The notes: generated from the letters alone by a model not told the origin. A stretch of DNA of 27,034 nt from Chara braunii (GCA_003427395.1 BFEA01000098.1:1622035-1649068), one strand, 5' to 3'. Shown: positions 1 through 10,119, numbered from the stretch's first letter. Program-made: numbers and translations.

Positions 1-2670
1 AGTAACGAATCTAAAACTACTAAAAATAAAAAAATAAAAATAACCAGATATAGCCGAACTACCTTAAATGTGCCTCACGAGGGCAACTTTCAGGTTCCTG
101 TTACTACAAGAGCCCAAATACACGTGGTTTTCAAGTAGGTACCCTAACAACTATTCTTCCGATAGTCATATATGTCATCCAACTTCAAAAGGGAATTAAC
201 AATACACATAATTTTTTCCCTACCTTAGCGGGATCCTCTCACGTCATTCAGGAAAAGTACTATAATGACGAGGCATAAAAGAGATTTAAATTCTCTTATA
301 TATTTTTTTACAGCGGCCCAGATAAAGATTCAAGCCTTATTAGAACAAGTGCTCAAACCTTGTTAGCTCAGGATAAGCAACACCGGAACCCACTATGATT
401 GTCTTTAAGACAATCTCTCCGTACAACTGGTAAAAGATAACCCCGCATAGGTTGTTGTGACATAGGAAAAAAAATATAAGTATAATACATATGTAAGAGG
501 AGAACCTATCGTTAGATGAGTAGATGAAAGTGACTTAAAGCATGGTAAAGAGCGGTATGGCATTCGTATGCTTGTGCTAGTCGCCCTGATAAACATATAA
601 CCCCATACCATCTTTTTTTTTTTTTTTTTTCATTTTTCTTAAATTTTCTCCTTCAATCCTTATCTTCCTTTCATAATGTCAATAAACTTATTCAGGGGTT
701 TTCCTTATCGGCTTCATCTTTCGAAGTCGATCTTTTACTTGTGTGTCTTTGGCGGCATAACGACTGAATCTTTATTCACAGATAAAATAATATTTTCAAA
801 CCTTTGGCTAGTAAAAACGAATGAGTAAAAGATATAATGTTGCAATACATAAGTTAACAAAGTGTGTCTCTACAATTACAAAATCATGATGCGAACAATG
901 CGAGGCGGGAATTATGTAGGGGTGAGAATGAATGGGCTTATCGAACACGAGAATAAATCGAACACGATTGTAAGTAAAGTTAGATTGACTTGACTATCTC
1001 CCTCTCTACTCTTGATGGCTTTAAAAACTTTCGATGGGTTGCTAGCTATGTAGATTAGTTCAATCATTTGGGCTGACACGTCATTTTAACGAAGGTTAAA
1101 ACGTCCTGATCAGTTCTCGAGTCTCATCAAATCAATATCCGAGAAGACATGTCGTGCTCATGGAAAGTAGACATTACAATCTAATGTTTCAATTTACTCT
1201 AATAGTCTCACCTTATTAAAAATCAATACAACGCTACAACTATCACAATACATTTGAAACACATTGAGGATAGACAAGGACAGTGAGCATGAAATATAAT
1301 GTCATCCTATTTGTAAAAGTTGTCCTTGGCATTTCATATTAAACAATAGATAACAGACTTGTCAAGATAATAATTCAAGTAGGTGACGAAACTCATATCA
1401 CATTAAAAGATAACATCAGCGATGACAAGTAAACTTGCATATGGGTGGTTTGAAAGTATATAAATGTAAATTACAAAGTTTGCCCTCCGTTGGGAATGTC
1501 AATGCTGCCCATAACCAAATGATAATATAAAATAATAACTTATCGCTAAAATGAAAGTTCAACATGTGATATAGACATAGATGCAGAGATTACATTATGT
1601 GTTGAACATCGTGACTTTACAAGCATAAAGCATTAGTACGAGTAATCTCGTACTTATAACGCATCGGATGCCATGTTTTGATGGCTACTATAGCATCATT
1701 TTTCAAGGGTTCCCTCTTTTCACCGTGCATCCCCAACTCCACTTCTCACCACTAACTCTCTTACAATTAGTAGATCACATTAGGTCATGAGGCATAAGGA
1801 GAGTAAAATAATCATATGATTGAGTCTTCCTTATTTCTTATGAGTTTTACAGTATACAAGTTATTCCTTAAAGAGAAGATAATTAAGCTACTCATATCTA
1901 AAAGAATCAAGCGAGAAAAAACTATACACCAGGACTTATGAGCTTTGCAGTATACAAGTTATCTCGTTGCCCCTACTATGGACACAAACCAAGGATGTAG
2001 AGGTTTTTCTACCTTCTAAGGTGGTAAGCAACGTACTTGAATAGATAATTCAATTGGACACTGAACGAAATTCCGACCGAACCCTACAACTTAGTTATGA
2101 CTATAGAGATACAAACAAGGAAAGCAATATGAAAGCAAGGTTGTTCAAGCCAGGGTACACCGGCTAAAGATAAATATAATTGTTAGTCACTCGTCTACCT
2201 TTACTTGACCCCTTGAGCATTGAAGAGTGTCATTGTAGTCGTTAACCTCCCAACAACTTAATCGGCATACGCAGTTAGACAAAAAAACACTCTGCGTACG
2301 AAAAGTGAATGAGGGATCCAGCATACACAAATACCTCCCCCAATTCACTGACTAACTTAACTTCGAACTTCTATGTAAAAAATGTAACATCCATTAGTTG
2401 TCTTTTTGACGTAAACCTCTAACTATCTTGTACCCTAGGTCGTTCTTTTATGAATTTGGTAGATGGCCGAAATTACAGATAATGTAATATTTGTTGACAT
2501 TGTCGGTGTGACTTCAAACCTCTTCATGTCACATTCTTAGTGTCAAGCGAACGAAAATTCAACTCATATGTCACGAGCTATATTAGATTATCCGAAGTTT
2601 GTTGTTCCATTGTGATCATCGTCTTACCATACCCGAGTTCGTTCACTGAGGACCTCGATTGGAAAGCGAG
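1..2670 (-). mobile_element. Decayed, non-coding interior of minus-strand LTR element
   Basis: This AT-rich stretch lies directly downstream, on the minus strand, of a recognisable LTR and primer-binding site. By position it should be the 5' interior of that element. No gag-like or other convincing coding sequence is visible on either strand; the longest open stretch (405-611, minus) has no protein-like features. It is therefore either a heavily decayed copy or a non-autonomous element. Inside it are an 18-T run at 613-630 and a 29-bp direct repeat at 1837-1865 and 1935-1963 that share the words agtatacaagttat. The left boundary and the second LTR lie outside the window. The presence of the LTR is well supported; the assignment of the whole stretch to its interior is inference. 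Confidence 0.45.
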
Positions 2671-2689
2671 ATCCCCAACAACGGCGCCA
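2671..2689 (-). promoter_or_regulatory. LTR retrotransposon primer-binding site (tRNA-Asp type)
   Basis: Read on the minus strand this is tggcgccgttgttgggga. It matches the complement of the 3' end of plant tRNA-Asp, the primer used by several plant Ty3/gypsy elements. It begins two bases after the LTR end, the same spacing as the second copy at 17573. Confidence 0.75.
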
Positions 2690-2691
2690 CC

Positions 2692-3071
2692 TGTTAGGCG
2701 GTCCCTCTCCTTACGGCGAGCGTAGGACCTCACAGTCGTGTCACAACGGATTAAGGTATTGTTTTTGGGTCAACGGAGATATCATTCTGACCGTGCGTGC
2801 CAACTATACCTCTCGCTGCTCCCTGCGACAAGTCAGGGTTTTGCGAGGTACAACTCACCTCTACCTGAGGGGCTGTCACCATCCTTAGGTAGGGGTATCC
2901 CTAATGAGTTGTCAACCCACGTACGAAGGTTTTTACTTGCAATCGCAGAGGTAAGTCAACAGAGGGCGTTTACTCGATCGCTATAGCGTAGGCATACGTG
3001 AGGTTGAACGCCTAAGACTAACCCGTATACGTGTCGGGCATTGGGGCGCTGATTTCCCGGACCGACTAACA
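2692..3071 (-). mobile_element. 5' LTR, 380 bp, minus-strand element
   Basis: On the minus strand the LTR starts tgttagtcgg and ends ccgcctaaca, a clean TG...CA inverted repeat. The primer-binding site follows after two bases. Read along the minus strand it is recognisably homologous to the LTR at 17115-17570: both share the block around gtaaaaacYttcgtaYgtgg, a ggtgaca loop inside a strong hairpin (2857-2896 here), and the same order of smaller matches. The leader after the primer-binding site also matches, including the word ctcgggta. The two copies have diverged greatly. A second LTR for this element is not in the window. Confidence 0.75.
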
Positions 3072-3146
3072 ATTTAGGTCGACTTGACTGACGATCTTTC
3101 GCGCATATTATCTCCTAATCTATCTGCATTTAATCCATAAGGCGCA

Positions 3147-3510
3147 TGCCACTTGTCTGTATTGCTGTTGTGGCCCCAACCATCAGTCTGCAATGCTGAT
3201 GTGGCATCGACCATCCATCTCTGCTGTTGTGGCACTGCCGCCTGTCTCTGCAACTGACGTGGCATTGGCCACGCTGTCTACAGTGCTGATGTGGCGCAGG
3301 CCAACTGTCTGTAGTGCTGATGTGGCGTTGTCGTCCGCTGATGTGGCCCTGCCACTGATTTACATCGCTGTTGTGGCGCAGACCATTGGCTTACAGTGCA
3401 CTACTGACGTGGCACTGCCGCCCATTTTCAGTGTTGTTGTGGTGCTGCCACCTATCTTTTTGCTGACGTGGCATTGTCCACGTTATATACATTGATGGTG
3501 TGGCTCCAGC
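3147..3510 (+). repeat. Degenerate minisatellite, about 33-bp unit
   Basis: About ten imperfect copies share the core gctgatgtggc or gctgttgtggc, followed by roughly 20 variable bases that often contain ctgtct. The array starts shortly after the LTR at 2692-3071. One frame (3193-3495, plus) stays open for 100 codons and shows a repeated D-V-A-L-P-like motif, but this follows from the repeat and I do not call it a gene. Confidence 0.75.
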
Positions 3511-4500
3511 CATTTGTCTATTCCCCCTCTTCTTCCTTCGTCTACTGTTAACGAGACATTGTATCAGATATCACTTTCAACTACCGGAAACACAGTGCAA
3601 GTCTGAGTCCAGTACGGTAGTATTAAGATGTCTGACGAGTATCTCCAGTCTTTGTTCATTATAATAATAAAATATCAAAATAATAATAATAATAATAATA
3701 AAATCATAATGCACGAAAAATGAGTCATAGCGAACTTCAGAAAACAAGCGGCATCATACACATGAGACCAGATCCTCGTGACCTCGAACCAAGCGCAGAA
3801 TTGCATCACAGTTTCCCAAATAAGGGCATACCAAAAACTCATAATTGACAATGCAGGAATAGTCTCATCATCATCATCAATGAAGAACCAATGTTGATAT
3901 CATATCTGGTACTCGGCGCCCAGACTAAGATGGCAGATCCTATCTAGCCTAGACTACAATGCCGCTGATGACGTCAACAGCTCCCCGAAGTACGAGCAGA
4001 TCTCGGCCAAAGTCGTTCGCTTCAAGCACCAGGCATGTCTCACTCATCACTCACAACTTCGATCCCACACGCACAAGTGCCACGTGTACTAAGCCTACCA
4101 CCACGCGCCCCATCTTTTTCCCTCTCTCTTCTTCTTTTTGTGTCTTTTAGTTTGTCTGTCTGTTCATCCGTCTGTATCTGTCTGTCTGTTGCTGGTTGTT
4201 TGTCTGTATGCCTCTCTTTCCCTCCCTCTCTCCCTTTTTTCTCTTACACACACGCACACACACACATCAAATGCATAGAACAGTTAAGTCTAACAGTATG
4301 ATAGCATCCATACATCTGTAATGGCATTATTGGTCATTGATATTTACACACGTCCGCACAACGCACGTAGACAAGAATGATGAAGAAGGTCTGTCACAGT
4401 GTCATGCACCATGTAATTACAAGATGCAAAAGGGTGCATGTAGAGCAATCACAACATCTCTTCACAGAATGGAGACAAAGATAATCCGACAAGATTAGCT
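3511..4500. other. Non-coding, low-complexity stretch
   Basis: I see no convincing gene. It contains an ATA/TAA microsatellite at about 3661-3704, a short TCA repeat near 3866-3880, a pyrimidine-rich tract with TCTG repeats at about 4110-4235, and an ACACAC tract at about 4245-4266. Open frames over the pyrimidine-rich tract are rich in Ser, Leu and Phe, as expected from CT-rich DNA. Confidence 0.6.
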
Positions 4501-4580
4501 GGTGGACACAGGACATCAATGAAGGACGTGGGGTGTCAGTGAAGGGCGCAAAACGTCAGTGGAGGACACAGGGCATCACC
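4501..4580 (+). repeat. Tandem repeat, 20-bp unit, four copies
   Basis: Four consecutive 20-base units (starting at 4501, 4521, 4541 and 4561) share the pattern g-a/g-aggacacagggcatcag with substitutions. A further isolated copy is visible at about 4646-4665, 66 bases downstream, suggesting an older and longer array. Confidence 0.75.
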
Positions 4581-5265
4581 GAAGGAAACCGGCTACAATA
4601 TTTTAATTCATAGCCAAGAGTTAGCACACTTGAGTTGTCAGAGTCTGAAGGACACAAGGCATTAGTGAAGGTTATCATATCCCCCATCGTAACAAGTGTT
4701 GCATGTCTACTCATACGCAAATGACAAGCCTTGTGTCAACTGTACTGAACACACTGGAACTGAGTCTTCAAAGCCTTTCCAGTCGGCAATACGAGCCCAG
4801 TTCCTCTTTTTCATCTTCTCGCACGTGCCCGCTTCTTCCTTCCCGGCACCTTCTCTTTCTGTCACTCTGCACTCTTTTTCCTTTCCTCCGCGTTTCCTCA
4901 TTTCCTTTGGGCACACCTCCATCCTTCTCACGCTCCATCTCTCTCCCAGTCGCTTCACCTTGCCCGACTCATTCTCTCTCTTTGTGTGTTTGTTTCTCCT
5001 CCTACTTAGGAATGCACCTAGCCCCCATTACAGTTATATTCGTCCGATAGAAATAAAAAGTCAAATCGTTATAATATGCAACCCCAAGGAGTGCTTACGA
5101 GGATCAAAACAAAGCCAACAATGACCAGAATCAGTCAAAGAAGAAGAGGAGGGTTTCCAAAAGCGGCAAATCAGGACGAAGATGGCGAAAACAAGAAGCT
5201 GATGGATAAAGAAGGCAGCCCGGAGGAAGCAAAGGAGAAAGCGAGCCTACCCTCAGCATGAAGAT
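4581..5265 (+). other. Non-coding stretch ending in a basic open frame and poly-A
   Basis: Most of this stretch is CT-rich (about 4790-5010) and gives overlapping spurious frames on both strands. From 5076 to 5261 a 61-codon frame is rich in Lys, Arg, Glu and Gln. It ends only a few bases before a 16-A run (5266-5281). A stop followed at once by poly-A could mark the 3' end of a retroposed transcript. The frame is too short and too biased in composition to identify, and it may be chance. Confidence 0.3.
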
Positions 5266-5281
5266 AAAAAAAAAAAAAAAA
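5266..5281 (+). repeat. Poly-A tract (16 A)
   Basis: An uninterrupted run of 16 A directly follows the short basic reading frame ending at 5261. It may be a retroposon tail on the plus strand. Confidence 0.6.
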
Positions 5282-5467
5282 GGAATGCTATCGCAGATAG
5301 CATTATTATTCTTTCCTATTGATTACCCGTGCTTAGTTGAATCTCTTTGCTTTGACATGCAGAGCACAAGGCAATATAATCGGGTATGTGTCTTCCCTCT
5401 GTTTCTTCTCTTCGTTTCCCCAAACATGTATAGCGGTGATCATGGCCAAGATTAGAGTCCGATAGTA

Positions 5468-5497
5468 GTAAATAATAATAAAATAATAAAATAATAA

Positions 5498-5533
<36 letters not shown>
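5468..5533. repeat. TAA/AAT trinucleotide microsatellite
   Basis: A nearly pure AAT/TAA repeat with a few AATAAAATAA interruptions at its left side. It borders the GC-rich left end of the putative transposon at 5534-6308, and a matching TAA tract lies at its right end. This fits insertion into a pre-existing microsatellite. Confidence 0.85.
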
Positions 5534-5546
5534 CCGAGTCACCAGT

Positions 5547-5589
5547 CCGTACGTACGGAGGTCCCCCGGGCAGACCTCCGTACGTACGG
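5547..5589. repeat. Perfect 17-bp inverted repeat (hairpin/cruciform)
   Basis: The left arm 5547-5563 (ccgtacgtacggaggtc) is the exact reverse complement of 5573-5589, around a nine-base ccccgggca centre. The first 12 bases of each arm are themselves palindromic. It lies just inside the left end of the putative transposon. Confidence 0.9.
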
Positions 5590-5649
5590 GTGTTCGGGGT
5601 TCTGTACGGGGTCCGAACCCAACGGCGTTCGGCCCCCGCCAAAAATTAT

Positions 5650-5995
5650 TTCGGGGCCTAAACATAACTATTGTTTTTTGAATTTTGTTTTCAGAGTTCT
5701 CTATGACGTGAGGTATATGCCTGTAAAGTTTCAAGTCATTTGGCTAAGCCAAATAAGAATTAAAAATCGCCAAAGATGGCGGGGTCAAAATGTGCTCGCC
5801 AACGTATTTTTTCATTTTTTACTTTTTGTTTTCACTTTAGTTCGGGGCTTAAACAATTTTATTAATTTTTGAAACTTTTTTAGTGGGTTTTGTATCATGT
5901 GAAGTACACATCCATAAATTTTCAGGGCATTTAGCTATGACAAAAAAAAAAAAAAAAATCGCCAAAGATGGCGGTGTCGAAAACATGCTCGCGCA
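5650..5995. repeat. Tandem duplication, period about 192 bp
   Basis: Two diverged copies (about 5650-5803 and 5840-5995) share in order a ttcggggcYtaaaca block, a tgaaRtaYaY...ccYRtaaa region, and the exact word cgccaaagatggcg at 5768 and 5960. That word is itself a small hairpin. In copy 2 an A run of about 18 bases (5941-5958) precedes the word. Confidence 0.75.
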
Positions 5996-6309
5996 CTCAC
6001 TAAATTTAATTCTCCTTTTATTTTTATTTATTTTTATTATTCGTATTTGTTTTTCGTATTTTATTTTAATTTCAAATTTGGTAAGGAATTCGGATGTAAT
6101 GCTCAGGCAAATCTTGTTTACTTTATTTTTTTCCATAACATATCTTTTTTTCAGATTTTGTTTATGACTTTTTTTTTTTTTTTTNTTTTTTTTTTTTTTT
6201 TTTTTGGGTCCGCGTTTGACCCGAACGGCCGAACGCATCCCCAAGGGGTCCCATACGTTCGGGCGTTCGGGTTCAGGCGTTCGGCCCGTCCCGAACCCCG
6301 GTTACCCTG

Positions 6310-6385
6310 ATAATAATAATAATAATAATAAGAACAATAATAATAATAAAAATAATAATAGTAACTTAGTAAGCACAATAAGCAA
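6310..6385. repeat. TAA-type microsatellite, right flank
   Basis: Imperfect TAA/AAT repeats with single-base interruptions. They mirror the left flank of the element at 5534-6308. Confidence 0.8.
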
Positions 6386-7150
6386 TAAAAAATAAAAACA
6401 ATAATTATAGTAAGGATCAAAGCATACAGGCTATTTTTCTGGCCACGCACAATCAAGACTGGGTGTGTTACATCCGGGAGCCGATAGTCAGTGCCCCCTC
6501 CCTCTTCTTGCTTACTCCGCCTCTGCTTCCGATCGTATGCCCGTATTCTTTTATCGGAGAGATAAGGTTTAATGAACCTCCTACAACACCCCCAACGGCA
6601 ACTGCCGAGATCACCGTGGTCAAGGCTCTTCATCGGACCATTCAATCGGTAGGAGCGAAGGGTGGTGTGTATAAGGAGTAGGGACGTAATCAGCACGAGC
6701 TGATGACTCATGCTTACTAGGCATCCATGACGCTGCTCCCGACGAGCGTCCGCCCCCTTCTCACTCACACATGCACACACACGCACGTACATCCACACCC
6801 ACACACACACACACACAACACACACATAAAAGCTCAATTTTGTCACCGTTAACTTCAAACTGTGGCCCCTTTTGCTCCGATTTTTCCTTAATAGCTTATC
6901 TCTCTCATAGGGTCTCTCGAGGTTCTAGTTTCTCTGGTCTGCCTGATCCGAGATATCTCGGACTGCAATCTACACCCACCTTCGTCATGTTTTCCTTTCT
7001 TTGTCCTTTGCGACTCTCTTGTTTGATATCCCTAGGGTTTGCAATAGCGATGCTAATATTTTGAGTCATTAGATATTGATCTCGACGATGTATTTTTTTT
7101 TTATTTTTCGTTCCTCATAATGCCTCATAGTTCTTTAAGGACATCTTAAG
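6386..7150. other. Non-coding stretch with CA repeat
   Basis: I see no convincing gene. A CA/CACA-rich tract lies at about 6766-6828. A long minus-strand open frame (6151-6858) crosses the TAA and poly-T tracts and is explained by low complexity. Confidence 0.55.
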
Positions 7151-7256
7151 TCCTCGACACTCGTACCGTACTAGTCCCCGATATTTATCCCGTACTAGTC
7201 CCCAATACTTATCTCGTACTAGTCCCCGACACTTGTCTCGTACTAGTCCTCGACAA
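7151..7256 (+). repeat. Tandem repeat, 24-bp unit, four copies plus a partial
   Basis: Units starting at 7151, 7175, 7199 and 7223 are each exactly 24 bases and share tcccc-gacact...tcgtactag. A partial fifth unit starts at 7247. The period is a multiple of three, but no long frame runs through the array. Confidence 0.85.
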
Positions 7257-8430
7257 TCCCAATTTCCTCTTCTCCATGTGTCTCAAGTGTGCCAATTATT
7301 CTTGGCCGTGTGATCTTGATCCCACAGTCGCTGTTCACCGTCGTAATTTAGTCTTCATGCTTGAGGCTATTTTTTTTAGCGTCTTGTGGCCGTCAAGGCT
7401 CAATTTCTCATGGTCATGACACTCCCTTGTAGTCCATTACATCTCGGAGTGCAATAGTGACCCATTTTTTAGTGCCATTGTCCGCACACTTGCCTCAAAC
7501 TGAAACAAAATGAAGCGACACATCCCCAAGTGCACTCAAACCCAATACTGACTCCGGGTGTAGTTGAAACATGCATTTGTTTTACTTTTTGCGGTCCGTT
7601 GCATCAAGGACTACCTCCTTCTTGATTTATTTTGATTTTCTCTCAAAAATAAGATAAATAAAATTTGTAAATGTTTCATCCTATGATGAATTTGATCACA
7701 AAATGTATCGAAAATATATGTTTTATTTTGCTATATGTATCCGTTTTTGTGCGTTTTTGTCCCAACTGCATCTACACTTGATGTAGTATTGTTCAAGGCA
7801 CCTTAATCTCTTTTGGGAAGTGACAAGTTGACCATGATGTGGCGGCTTGCCCTTTTTCCACTCTCACACTTTTCTGCCTCTCCCATTCCCCCTTTAGGTT
7901 TTTTTCTCCTTACCTTTGCTGTCCGTTTTATTATGGATCACACTAGGACCTCGTTTTTCAGGTTCAGTGTACCTAGGTCTTCCATATTCAAGGTCGTTGT
8001 GATCCGTTGCATCCCCCTTGAGTCCCTTTTCAATTTCAAGACCTATAAGCCTCGAAATTGAAGCCCTCCTTCTCTTTTTTTTCCTTTTTTTTGGGTTCCT
8101 AAGGCCAGTTATTTTTCAGATTGCCCATCCCTTAGCGCTTGCTTGTGTGGTGCCCACTAGTCCTTTTTGTACCATTTTTGCTTTGTCCATGTTCCGTAGG
8201 TTTTTCTCATGCCGTATTCAGGTGACCCCCTCGGCCCCATGCAATGATCTTATGTGTTGGCGTCAATGCACTTATTTTCCTTGACATCGTTGACCTTCTT
8301 CTTCCTGTAGTACTTAGCATCTGGGTATTTTTATTTTTTTTGCAGTCATCCTTCCTCAAGAAGGAGGGTCATTTTTACGAATTTCAAGTAGCATTTTGTC
8401 GACCACAACTCCACGATTTATGAGAGAAGG
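7257..8430. other. Non-coding stretch, nothing recognised
   Basis: T-rich single-copy-looking DNA with two modest open frames (7813-8061 and 8018-8284, plus). Both are rich in Phe, Leu and Ser, overlap each other, and show no motif. I do not call either a gene. Confidence 0.5.
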
Positions 8431-8767
8431 TTCAGGGTCTTCGGACCTTTCACCACTTCAGGACCATTCATGTCTGAAAATCCTGAATGGTCCTGAAGTG
8501 TTGAAAGCTCCGAAGACCCTGAAAACCACCTGTTTAGGCAGGCTGGATCCTCAAGTGGTGAAGGGTGGTTTTCATGGTCTTCGGATCTTTCACCACTTCA
8601 GGACCATTCAGGATTTTCAGACTGCCCGAAACTCTCACTTGACCACTCCAGGACACCCTTCACCACTTCAGGATGCAGCCTGCCTAAACAGGTGGTTTTC
8701 AGGCTCTTCGGACCTTTCATCACTTCAGGACCATTCAGGATTTTCAGACTGCCAAAAACTCTCACTT
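8431..8767. repeat. Nested foldback (multi-hairpin) repeat
   Basis: Hairpin one pairs 8431-8470 with 8484-8523 (40-base arms, 2 mismatches) around a 13-base loop. Hairpin two pairs 8519-8567 with 8654-8702 (49-base arms, 2 mismatches) around an 86-base loop. The loop unit at about 8576-8640 recurs as a direct copy at about 8702-8767, and its first part matches the left arm of hairpin one. The common word is caccacttcaggaccattca, found in direct and inverted form. The frame crossing it (8396-8785) is a by-product. It could be a foldback transposable element or a source of hairpin RNA; nothing here decides between these. Confidence 0.85.
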
Positions 8768-8770
8768 CAT

Positions 8771-9065
8771 AATTTTCATTTCTGAATTTTTAGGTACCCG
8801 ATATCCGCTTGTGCGGCTTATTCCTGGTCCTAAAGTTCTAGCGGTCTCGGACCCCCTCTTGGGTTTTTGGTGCCGACAATCTTGCCTTAGACTTTCATCC
8901 TTTCTTTTTCTCTTGTCTCCACATTCCGGATTCCTCTGTCATGCACATCTTAGTTGTATATCAGGTCTCAAAGGCCCGGACCTGATTCGGAAAGCAAAGG
9001 TCCTGACATATTCCTCCCACTCATTCACTATGTCCTCATCGAGCACCAGTCCGCAGTTAATAGGG
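8771..9065. other. Non-coding stretch
   Basis: No motif or gene recognised. The open frame 8811-9239 (plus) has no protein-like features and runs into the start of the next repeat element. Confidence 0.45.
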
Positions 9066-9069
9066 GAAG

Positions 9070-9760
9070 GCGTTGTCGGAGCAAACACCCTTACAAGGGT
9101 ATTTGCTCGTGATTTTGAATTCGATGTAGTATCGATGTTGGTTACCATGCCAGTGACAGCCTGGAGGGAAAAGTACGAATTTTTTACAAGACGCCATAAA
9201 GCAGACTTCTCGACCTTCGAGGCTAACGTTACTACGTGACCATGCGCAGTGGTATGTCGCACGGTATGGCGGCCACGAGCTAAATCAGCCAAAGGTTCAA
9301 GCGATAAGAGAAAAATAAACTAGAATAAGTATGGGGGCGTCGGATCAACCGGTATAGGAGAACCAAAGGGTCGCGCTGTCGTAGAACCCGAAAGGAGACT
9401 GAAAATTTAATATAAACCCCTGCCATGCGGCCGGGGCAACCTAGGAAAAATACACTGCCTATCGTAATAAGAAAACGGCGGTTGACATATTGGCCCAAAC
9501 TAACCGTAGTAGGAACAGGTCGTGGGCCTGTTATACCAGTTGAACTCTCCCTGTGACTTACTTATAGCGGGGCAACTCTGGTGCTAACCGAACTAAGAGC
9601 CAGCCTAATAGGTACAGGTGTGGATCGATAAACCAGAAGGTTCGGGGATCGAGTCCTTCCTGCCCTCTGGGCGAGCTCTTTTTGGTGAAAAACGGAGTAA
9701 GCACCGCTCATTTGGACTCCACCGTAAATCAGTCGGGGCTTGAACGTACGACTTGTAAGG
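9070..9760 (+). mobile_element. SINE-like repeat, copy A
   Basis: It starts with cgttgtcggagcaaacaccc, which matches the head of copy B at 12310 (gttgtcgg, accct, acaagggtat in the same order). About 570 bases later comes a tRNA-like B box, ggatcgagtcc (9646-9656), preceded by the small hairpin aaccagaaggtt (9631-9642) and followed by ctttttgg (9678-9685). The same hairpin, B-box and T-rich order appears twice in copy B. The head is a near-perfect palindrome (9079-9092 with 9095-9108). A poly-T tract follows at 9865-9881. Retroposon origin and the exact limits are inference. Confidence 0.5.
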
Positions 9761-10053
9761 CAGAAGAAGTGGACTAAGACTTGGGGCTCCTTCCCTGTGA
9801 TGGGAGCCTGACAGTTGGATAACGTGATACGGTTTAAATTTTGTTTCCTTTCTTTATATCACTATTTTTTTTTTTTTTTTTAAATCTTTTAACTACAACG
9901 TGAATAAGGCTTACATAATGAGAAGAGTTCATTTGTAGTTGTGAAAAGGGAACATTTGGGCACTCACCGTGAGCTACGGGGCCTGAAACACATCCTAACG
10001 AATCGGGCGTACGGAGATTTACGAGGAAGATGAAGAACACGAGTAATAAGTAT
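9761..10053. other. Non-coding spacer with T17 run
   Basis: I see no gene. A run of 17 T lies at 9865-9881. Confidence 0.5.
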
Positions 10054-10062
10054 AAGTTTTTA

Positions 10063-10118
<56 letters not shown>
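10054..10118. repeat. ATT trinucleotide microsatellite
   Basis: A long, almost pure ATT/TTA repeat that borders a GC-rich module on its right side, as in the element at 5534-6308. Confidence 0.9.

Positions 10119-10119
<1 letters not shown>

Larger units (their letters stand above)
5534..6308. mobile_element. Putative non-autonomous DNA transposon with GC-rich inverted ends
   Basis: Two GC-rich modules (5534-5645 and about 6207-6308) face each other in inverted orientation. Each has a TAA microsatellite on its outer side and an A/T-rich run on its inner side, and both carry gcgttcggcc and repeated gttcggg/cccgaac words. Read inward from the right, the end begins cagggtaaccggggttcggg, which resembles the CAGGG start of some hAT ends. 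The AT-rich middle has a tandem duplication of about 192 bp and no convincing gene. A single unresolved base (6185) sits in a T run beside the right module. Element limits and the hAT link are inference; the inverted GC-rich ends and the TAA flanks are visible. Confidence 0.5.

Noticed and set aside
3193-3495. 100-codon frame with repeated D-V-A-L-P motif
   Set aside because: It is the translation of the degenerate minisatellite at 3147-3510.
4501-4580. CRISPR-like array
   Set aside because: Units are contiguous and degenerate with no distinct spacers, and the DNA is eukaryotic in character; it is a plain tandem repeat. The same applies to 7151-7256.
4696-5124. Overlapping plus and minus frames over a CT-rich tract
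   Set aside because: All three frames stay open because the tract is pyrimidine-rich; no motif and heavy Ser/Leu/Phe bias.
6151-6858. 235-codon minus-strand frame, the longest on that strand outside the transposase
   Set aside because: It runs through poly-T, an unresolved base and TAA repeats (long Tyr and Lys runs) and a CA repeat; composition explains it.
8396-8785. 129-codon frame
   Set aside because: It coincides with the nested foldback; the residue repeats mirror the DNA repeats.
9646-9656. Functional tRNA gene
   Set aside because: A B-box-like word is present but I could not build a full cloverleaf with acceptor, D and anticodon arms; SINE-like repeat fits better.
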